A stretch of DNA of 64,000 bases from NCBI RefSeq assembly GCF_947301925.1, contig NZ_CAMYUE010000005.1, positions 108,762 through 172,761 on the forward strand. The letters are read 5' to 3'. Positions 62,382 through 64,000 of this stretch are shown here, piece after piece. Origin of the DNA: an uncultured Ruminococcus sp. Lineage in GTDB: Bacteria; Bacillota; Clostridia; Oscillospirales; Ruminococcaceae. The notes under the pieces were generated by a model. It saw only the letters and a list, made by a program, of their open reading frames with translations. It made no database searches and was not told the DNA's origin. Position 1 is the stretch's first letter. Every line of letters begins with the position of its first letter. Made by a program: the position numbers and the translations under genes.

Positions 62382-63449
62382 GTGGAATACAGCAAATTTT
62401 ACACTCCAAAAGAAATTGCAGAAGTGTTAATTAATGAACTTACAATCCCTGAGCCTGATAAAGTTATAGACATATGTTGCGGTAGTTGTAATCTTCTTTT
62501 CGCTGCAAAGAAAAGATGGACAAACGCTGAGCTATATGGTACAGACGTTTCTGTACAGTCAGCGACAAAAGATGTTAAATTTGACAAAATTGATGGGAGA
62601 AAATTTGCTATTGAGCATGCGCATGAATATTCTTTAGTTTTGGCGAATCCACCTTTTGATTATGTTGAAAGAAAAAAGCAGATTCCTAACTTGTTTGTTG
62701 ATGAATTTAAAGGTATTGTTACATCACGTTTAGAAATAGAAATGCTTATTGCTAATTTAAGACTTTTGAAACCCGATGGTGTTTTACTTGTGATATTGCC
62801 AAGCAGCTTTGTGGAAGCTCAAACATATAAAAAAGTTAGAAAAATAATTGCTAATCATTATTGTATTGAAAGTATAATCAAACTTGATGAGAATACATTC
62901 GGAAATTCCAAGATCCATACCTATGCATTAATAATACGTAATGTAATACGAAATGAGTATAATTCTAAAATTGGAAAATCTATTGGGAATAATATAATTT
63001 ATAATTCTATTATAAATAGCTATAAACTTAAAGAAGGCGATTGGAATAATTATGATTTAAATAAAAACAAAATAACTATAAACCTGAAAAGAGGTAATAT
63101 TTCGAGTTCCTATTTTTCTAAGCAAGGACAACCTATACTACATACTGCCAAAAACAGTGATAACTGGTTACCTAGTAAGCGTTACATATCTAATGAATTA
63201 GTTCCCTCTGTTTGGGCTGAATCAGGTGATATTATTGTTAGTAGAATCGGAAAGTCTGCTGGACAATGGTGTATATATGACGGAGAGAAAATGCCTATTT
63301 CTGATTGTTTATATTGTATTAAATCACCAAATTCCATAATGTTAGAAAAAATCAAAGGCAAAAGGTATAACTTGGAATTAAAGGGTGTAGCAACTAGATA
63401 TATAACAATATCTGATTTTTGTTATTGGATAAATTCTATTTTAGATTGA
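62382..63449 (+). CDS. N6-adenine DNA methyltransferase with specificity-like C-terminus
   Basis: The enzyme resembles HsdM/type II gamma methyltransferases. AdoMet motif I is KVIDICCGSCNLLFAAKK (residues 27-44), motif IV is LANPPFDYV (87-95), and LLVILPSSFVEA is near 142-153. Residues about 260-355 contain SGDIIVSRIGKSAGQWCIYD, like a type I S-subunit recognition segment, with about half the length of a full S protein. The start is GTG behind AAAGGGGG. The C-terminus ends beside a transposase remnant, so the gene may be shortened. Confidence 0.82.
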   Translation: MEYSKFYTPKEIAEVLINELTIPEPDKVIDICCGSCNLLFAAKKRWTNAELYGTDVSVQSATKDVKFDKIDGRKFAIEHAHEYSLVLANPPFDYVERKKQIPNLFVDEFKGIVTSRLEIEMLIANLRLLKPDGVLLVILPSSFVEAQTYKKVRKIIANHYCIESIIKLDENTFGNSKIHTYALIIRNVIRNEYNSKIGKSIGNNIIYNSIINSYKLKEGDWNNYDLNKNKITINLKRGNISSSYFSKQGQPILHTAKNSDNWLPSKRYISNELVPSVWAESGDIIVSRIGKSAGQWCIYDGEKMPISDCLYCIKSPNSIMLEKIKGKRYNLELKGVATRYITISDFCYWINSILD

Positions 63450-63674
63450 TGGAACTCCCCCTATCTGTCCCCCCTCGCTTAAGATAGGGGTTACCTCTTT
63501 ACCAAAAATAGCGTATTTAGCTTCATTGCTCCAAGCATATACAGTATTTACTGAAACATCAAAGCCTTCTGTGAGTTTTTTAACGCTTTCGCCTGCATTA
63601 TAACGGTTGACTATGATTTGCTTTTGTGATTTATCATACTTTTTTATGTAATAATTAAGAAATACAATAAACAA
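63441..63674 (-). pseudogene. transposase OrfA fragment (IS3-like)
   Basis: The 77-residue frame contains KYDKSQKQIIVNRYNAGESV and LTEGFDVSVNTVYAWSNEAK, a helix-turn-helix of IS3-type OrfA proteins. Nothing like OrfB follows, and the last residues look random, so it is a remnant. It overlaps the methyltransferase 3' end by nine bases. Confidence 0.65.
63459..63491. terminator. hairpin at the end of the methyltransferase gene
   Basis: CCCCTATCT pairs with AGATAGGGG over a 15-base loop. It may end the operon, but the T-tract is poor. Confidence 0.5.
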
Positions 63675-64000
63675 TTGATGTTGAACAATAGTATTATGGT
63701 CGTCTGCGAAATACTTATTAATATGATGATATCTTCAACATTGATATATGATTACATCATGTGCATTAAGATAGAAGATGTAAAAAATACAGTTGATTTC
63801 CATAAAACAGTGCTGTAAATGGCTGTTTTATCGGAGAAATGTCGGGGTTTAAATTGTAACACATACACAATGACAAACCGCTTAGAATAGACTTCTAAGC
63901 GGTTTCTTATTGTTGCACTATACATTACGTTCCTTGGGGTGTAAGGTAAGCGTCAAATAAAGGACGTATTCCCCACAAAAGGAATCTGATGTATAATAAA
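63675..64000. other. right-end intergenic region
   Basis: There is no gene in the last 325 bases. It contains hairpins ATAAAACAG/CTGTTTTAT near 63,803-63,830 and AAACCGCTTAGAA/TTCTAAGCGGTTT at about 63,875-63,905. The second is followed by CTTATT and is a likely terminator. Confidence 0.5.

Overview
The window looks like a low-to-mid GC Firmicute of the Ruminococcus/Oscillospiraceae type. Supports are strong AGGAGG ribosome sites, TTGACA-N17-TATAAT promoters, a Rex regulator beside an Nfn-type flavoprotein pair, Q/N/G-rich small membrane proteins, and an integrative conjugative element (ICE) of the kind common in gut clostridia. The genus is an inference from gene content; no rRNA is present to settle it.

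Region 1 (1 to about 18,150) is chromosomal backbone of higher GC. It holds a D-Ala-D-Ala ligase, two related membrane proteins, a hexapeptide acetyltransferase, a LysR regulator, a two-gene flavoprotein operon (NfnA/GltA type) followed by rex, a lipoprotein, carB, two repeat-rich membrane proteins, mscL, a zinc-ribbon repeat protein, a VanY-like M15 peptidase, and tRNA-Thr(CGT) preceded by a broken second copy of the same tRNA.

Region 2 (about 18,150 to 56,540) is an ICE. Left to right it carries a defence-like YobI/pentapeptide NTPase inserted between two copies of an attenuator-like leader, an ArdC gene, a block of small polyvalent-domain accessory genes, a DNA adenine methylase, a pilin-like protein, an inverted AbiH gene, a primase, VirD4, VirB6-like, PrgI-like, VirB4, a hydrolase-like protein, ArdA, a candidate oriT with its accessory protein and MobP3/MobL-type relaxase. 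A cargo block follows: a PadR/HAAS/secreted-protein operon, an HNH-like protein, a giant metalloprotease-lectin protein and a three-gene polyprenyl-phospho-sugar operon. The right end has an XRE regulator, a sigma-like protein, a densely structured non-coding stretch, three very small genes and three tandem serine recombinases, the middle one without a catalytic domain. I could not identify att repeats, so both boundaries are approximate.

Region 3 (about 56,700 to 63,700) is very AT-rich. It contains an AAA-ATPase/PD-(D/E)XK protein and, as the best candidate for an undescribed system, a tight four-gene operon: a phosphoribosyltransferase-like protein, an ORC/Cdc6-like ATPase, an unrecognised probable Rossmann-fold protein, and an N6-adenine DNA methyltransferase with a C-terminal specificity-like segment. 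The operon abuts a decayed transposase fragment.

Taken together, the ICE and the AT-rich island form a dense conflict island: antirestriction (ArdC, ArdA), self-methylation (two adenine methylases), abortive-infection type genes (AbiH, YobI/pentapeptide) and the PRTase/ORC cassette. All domain assignments are by eye from motifs; no database search was run.
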